Assembly: GCF_018860805.1 (NCBI RefSeq) | Contig: NZ_JAHKQR010000011.1 | Span: 1,234,366-1,298,365, forward strand | DNA from: Aestuariibacter sp. A3R04 | GTDB lineage: Bacteria > Pseudomonadota > Gammaproteobacteria > Enterobacterales > Alteromonadaceae | Reading direction: 5' to 3' | Length of the DNA stretch: 64,000 nucleotides | In this document: positions 61,533-64,000 of the stretch, piece by piece | How positions within the stretch are numbered: the stretch's first letter is position 1 | Layout: each line of letters starts with the position of its first letter | The notes under the pieces: model-generated | Seen by the model: the letters and a program-made list of their open reading frames with translations, nothing else | Told to the model about the DNA's origin: nothing | The model's database searches: none | Position numbers and translations under genes: made by a program

Positions 61533-62636
61533 TTATGGTTGGTAACTGAATCGATATAAAGTGTAAGGCGCTTTTGCATTGCCCAAGCCCTGACTAAACG
61601 CCGGGTGCTGATGCAATTGATCCTGAGTAATGTATATGTACCCGTTACTCACCGCTAAACTATCAGGCCATGACAATTTTTTGTCTTCGATTAGGGTCTG
61701 ATAATGTCCTGGTGTCGTGAGCCCAATCGCGCTATTTTCCAGGTCAGTTGCCAAAATGCCTACACCAGGCGCATAAGCTATGCCATCACTTGGATTTTTA
61801 GGGCCGTAAACTTCAATTTTTTGAAGCAAATCCGGATCTGAAGCATTGTTGTCAGCAAGGGCTGACGCCGGTAAACGATAAACCTGAGTGCCTGTAAATG
61901 CGCCGAAATAAACCCACTCAAAGTCATCATCAATGGCAATCGGGTTCAAACCGAATCGCAAGCTGTTCGTTTCACCGCTTTCTGTTTTAGAGGCAAGTAA
62001 CGACGCTTCTATCACGATATTTCTGTCTTCTGGCATCAGTTGATGAGCACTTTCCAATACCCGCCGTGACATCCCTGTTTCCAGATCAACGACGATAAAA
62101 GCTGGCTTGGTTGCTCCCTGGAAATTTCCGAAAGTCATATCAGCGATGTAAACTTTTCCGCGATTTTCATCAATAGCAAAATCCTGAATAAACGAATTTG
62201 GCTGCAATGCATTCTTGTCAATTTTAATGGTGGTATGGAGCGAGTTATTTACACTATCCCAAGCAACTAACTGAGCCGGTGATTTTTCACTACCCATGTC
62301 CAGCATCCACACAATTCCATTTGAATCTGTGTGTACACCAATGACTGCGCTAAGCCCAACGTTCCCCGAGTCCGGACCGTCTGCCCAATCAATGTTTGGA
62401 AAGGGTTTTTTCTCTCCGTTTGCCATAACTTCAACGACCCGATATTTCGGATTATCCAAAGGATGCATGCTAATAATGATTCGTCCATCGGGTGTAACAG
62501 TAATGCCACCACCCCGTGTCTCATTGAACTGTGTTACCGCTTCTAACTGCCCTACTTCAACCGCGTTAACGTTATTTGCCGCTAACGCTGAGAACCCAAT
62601 CATGCCAACCAGTGCTGTTGTATTTAGTAATTTCAT
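61533..62636 (-). CDS. Secreted Yellow/major royal jelly (MRJP)-like protein
   Basis: A 367-residue protein with a signal peptide (MKLLNTTALVGMIGFSALAANNVNAVE). It carries MRJP/Yellow-type propeller features: GGGITVTPDGRIIISMHP, GVHTDSNGIVWMLDMG, FAIDENRGKVYIADM, DGIAYAPGVGILATDLENSAI and SWPDSLAVSNGYIYITQDQLHQHPAF. Bacterial members are often named L-dopachrome tautomerase-related, but the reaction is not established. It is likely periplasmic or secreted. It diverges from the LysR gene, with 212 bases between starts. Confidence 0.82.
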   Translation of the reverse strand: MKLLNTTALVGMIGFSALAANNVNAVEVGQLEAVTQFNETRGGGITVTPDGRIIISMHPLDNPKYRVVEVMANGEKKPFPNIDWADGPDSGNVGLSAVIGVHTDSNGIVWMLDMGSEKSPAQLVAWDSVNNSLHTTIKIDKNALQPNSFIQDFAIDENRGKVYIADMTFGNFQGATKPAFIVVDLETGMSRRVLESAHQLMPEDRNIVIEASLLASKTESGETNSLRFGLNPIAIDDDFEWVYFGAFTGTQVYRLPASALADNNASDPDLLQKIEVYGPKNPSDGIAYAPGVGILATDLENSAIGLTTPGHYQTLIEDKKLSWPDSLAVSNGYIYITQDQLHQHPAFSQGLGNAKAPYTLYRFSYQP

Positions 62637-62848
62637 CAGTTTTCCTTTTTCGTGAATTTGGTCAAGCCACCACGTGTAACAGTGGTGTCGTTATTTTCTA
62701 ACTACTGAGCGAATACTAACCACCCAACTAACAAACAAAAACAGCCTAACGATTGAATCTTTATCTAATATTTTTTGACAATCTAATTTATCAGTCACAT
62801 GATTTTGTGCATAATGTGCTCTCCCAAATTGATTCCTAAAGACTATTT

Positions 62849-63766
62849 ATGCTCTTGGAAGATTTAACCATTATTGTGAAAGTAGCTGAGCTTAAGAGTA
62901 TTACGGCCGCCGCGGATAGCTTAAATATGCGCACTGCTACAGCCAGTGCAGCAGTAAAAAGAGTAGAAAAAGCGCTGGGAGTAGACTTATTCATTCGAAC
63001 GACGCGACAACTTAGGTTGTCAGCAGCAGGCGAAAGATATCTGCCCAAATGCATGGAAGCTCTGAAGTCACTGGATATTGCTAAGCAAAACATACAACAT
63101 GAAAAGGAAGAGGTGAGCGGTGAACTGAGGTTATCCGCACCATCTGATTTGGGACGAAATATTATTCTCCCCTGGTTAGATGAGTTTGCTGAGGAACACC
63201 CAAACCTCAAATTGAAAATCCATATCGCTGATCGCAACATAGACTTCTACCGTGAACCCGTAGATCTCGCCATTCGCTATGGTGCGCTAACAGATGACAA
63301 TCTCTATGGCTTTAAAATTTGCAACGTGCGCAGAGTACTTTGCGCTTCGCCCCGCTACATTGAGAAATTCGGTCAACCTACAACACCTGAAGATATTGCC
63401 AATCACAATGCCCTGTTGTTCCAGTTTCACGAACTTATCGATACTGAGTGGTGTTTTACTCGGGAAAACCAAACCTACAAAGTGAAAACCGCAAGTAACA
63501 GGGTTTCAAATGATGCAGATTTGGTTCGGCGTTGGTGCGTAAGAGGCAAAGGGTTGGCTCGGAAATCGTGTCTAGACATGTCCGCAGATCTTTTAGACGG
63601 TAACATCGTCAAAGTCATGCCTGAATATGAACCAACTTCTACAGAATTGTGGCTTGTCTGCCCGAGCAGGCAAACTATCACACCAGCCATACGCTTGTTG
63701 CGGGATTTTTTGAAGAAAAGAACGGCTTCGGTATTAGGACAGCTCACGTCGAGGGGAATTCTATAG
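62849..63766 (+). CDS. LysR-family transcriptional regulator
   Basis: A 305-residue LysR protein. The N-terminal winged helix (residues about 1-60) is LLEDLTIIVKVAELKSITAAADSLNMRTATASAAVKRVEKALGVDLFIRTTRQLRLSAAGE. The effector domain follows (GELRLSAPSDLGRNIILPWLDEFAEEHPNLKLKIHIADR, the AaeR/DmlR-like group). By its divergent position it probably controls the Yellow-like and MDR genes. The ligand is unknown. Confidence 0.9.
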   Translation: MLLEDLTIIVKVAELKSITAAADSLNMRTATASAAVKRVEKALGVDLFIRTTRQLRLSAAGERYLPKCMEALKSLDIAKQNIQHEKEEVSGELRLSAPSDLGRNIILPWLDEFAEEHPNLKLKIHIADRNIDFYREPVDLAIRYGALTDDNLYGFKICNVRRVLCASPRYIEKFGQPTTPEDIANHNALLFQFHELIDTEWCFTRENQTYKVKTASNRVSNDADLVRRWCVRGKGLARKSCLDMSADLLDGNIVKVMPEYEPTSTELWLVCPSRQTITPAIRLLRDFLKKRTASVLGQLTSRGIL

Positions 63767-63824
63767 TGGTTTGACCAGAAGAGCTTTGCTAATATCATCT
63801 CGTAAAGGTAATAAACGAGGGTGT

Positions 63825-64000
63825 ATGCAACTTCACGAGATCACGGGATATATAGAAAACATCTACCTTTTTGAAGACAACGGTAAGTTGATGCTACTTG
63901 ATGGCTGCAGCCGTGCAGATGTGGATACCGTGTGTCACTATATTACCGAAACATTGTCGTTGCCTTTAACGACGTTAAAACTCATTGTCGTCACCCATAT
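63825..64000 (+). CDS. Metallo-beta-lactamase-fold protein, N-terminal part (cut by window end)
   Basis: From ATG 63825, with GAGG four bases upstream, the frame reads MQLHEITGYIENIYLFEDNGKLMLLDGCSRADVDTV...LKLIVVTH and runs off the window. The strand pattern IYLFEDNGKLMLLDGC and the final VVTH, the first His of the HxHxDH metal motif, are those of MBL-fold hydrolases. The remaining motif residues lie outside. It follows the LysR gene by 58 bases. Confidence 0.72.
   Translation, partial: MQLHEITGYIENIYLFEDNGKLMLLDGCSRADVDTVCHYITETLSLPLTTLKLIVVTH

Noticed and set aside
17213..64000. Second copy of the ssrA 3' end (attR) inside the window
   Set aside because: I looked for repeats of GGTTCAAATCCCGCC and AGCTCCACCA by eye and found none; a short TTCCCGCC match near 46730 is chance. 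The right end of the element is therefore not placed.

Overview
The window reads as chromosomal DNA of a marine gammaproteobacterium, most likely in the Alteromonadales (Alteromonadaceae-like). This is inferred from the smpB/ratA/ratB set next to ssrA, a tmRNA tag ANDENYALAA, a PpsA/PpsR pair, a large TonB-dependent receptor beside a TPR-sulfotransferase, a BCCT transporter and a complete lateral-type flagellar system. Genus cannot be fixed from sequence reading alone.

Region 1 (1-16.6 kb) is ordinary core-like DNA: the end of a class III nucleotide cyclase, the ribosomal oxygenase RoxA, a GNAT enzyme, two small conserved proteins, PEP synthase with its regulator PpsR, a TPR-sulfotransferase, a TonB receptor, a BCCT transporter with a MarR regulator, RatB/RatA, SmpB and an old-yellow-enzyme homologue.

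Region 2 (16.85-23.7 kb) is a decayed integrative element at the 3' end of ssrA. It has a tyrosine integrase with an apparent one-base frameshift at its start and a membrane zinc-ribbon cargo protein. A resolvase fragment is fused head-on to an HsdM fragment. An IS1202-like insertion sequence has a 16-bp target duplication. A Fic protein sits behind a phased three-palindrome operator array. Remnants of a MobH-type relaxase, a C4 zinc-ribbon protein and a NYN-type protein follow. No second copy of the ssrA 3' end is visible in the window, so the far attachment site is outside it or lost.

Region 3 (23.7-57.9 kb) is one contiguous block of 40 genes encoding a secondary (lateral) flagellum. It holds rod, hook, rings, export gate, C-ring, proton-type stator MotA/MotB, MotY, flagellin, cap, chaperones, the sigma-54 activator LafK, the sigma-28 factor LafS and anti-sigma FlgM, but no chemotaxis genes. 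Most genes lie on the minus strand with overlapping ends; only flgA-flgM-flgN are on plus, diverging from flgB. A PilZ-domain protein sits between motB and fliM, and FliM lacks the N-terminal CheY-binding peptide. Together these suggest a motor tuned by cyclic-di-GMP rather than CheY. The leftmost flagellar gene, fliJ, directly abuts the decayed mobile region.

Region 4 (57.9-64 kb) holds a lipoprotein prolyl oligopeptidase, a quinone-reductase-like MDR enzyme and a Yellow/MRJP-type secreted protein, both diverging from a LysR regulator, and the start of a metallo-beta-lactamase-fold protein cut by the window end.
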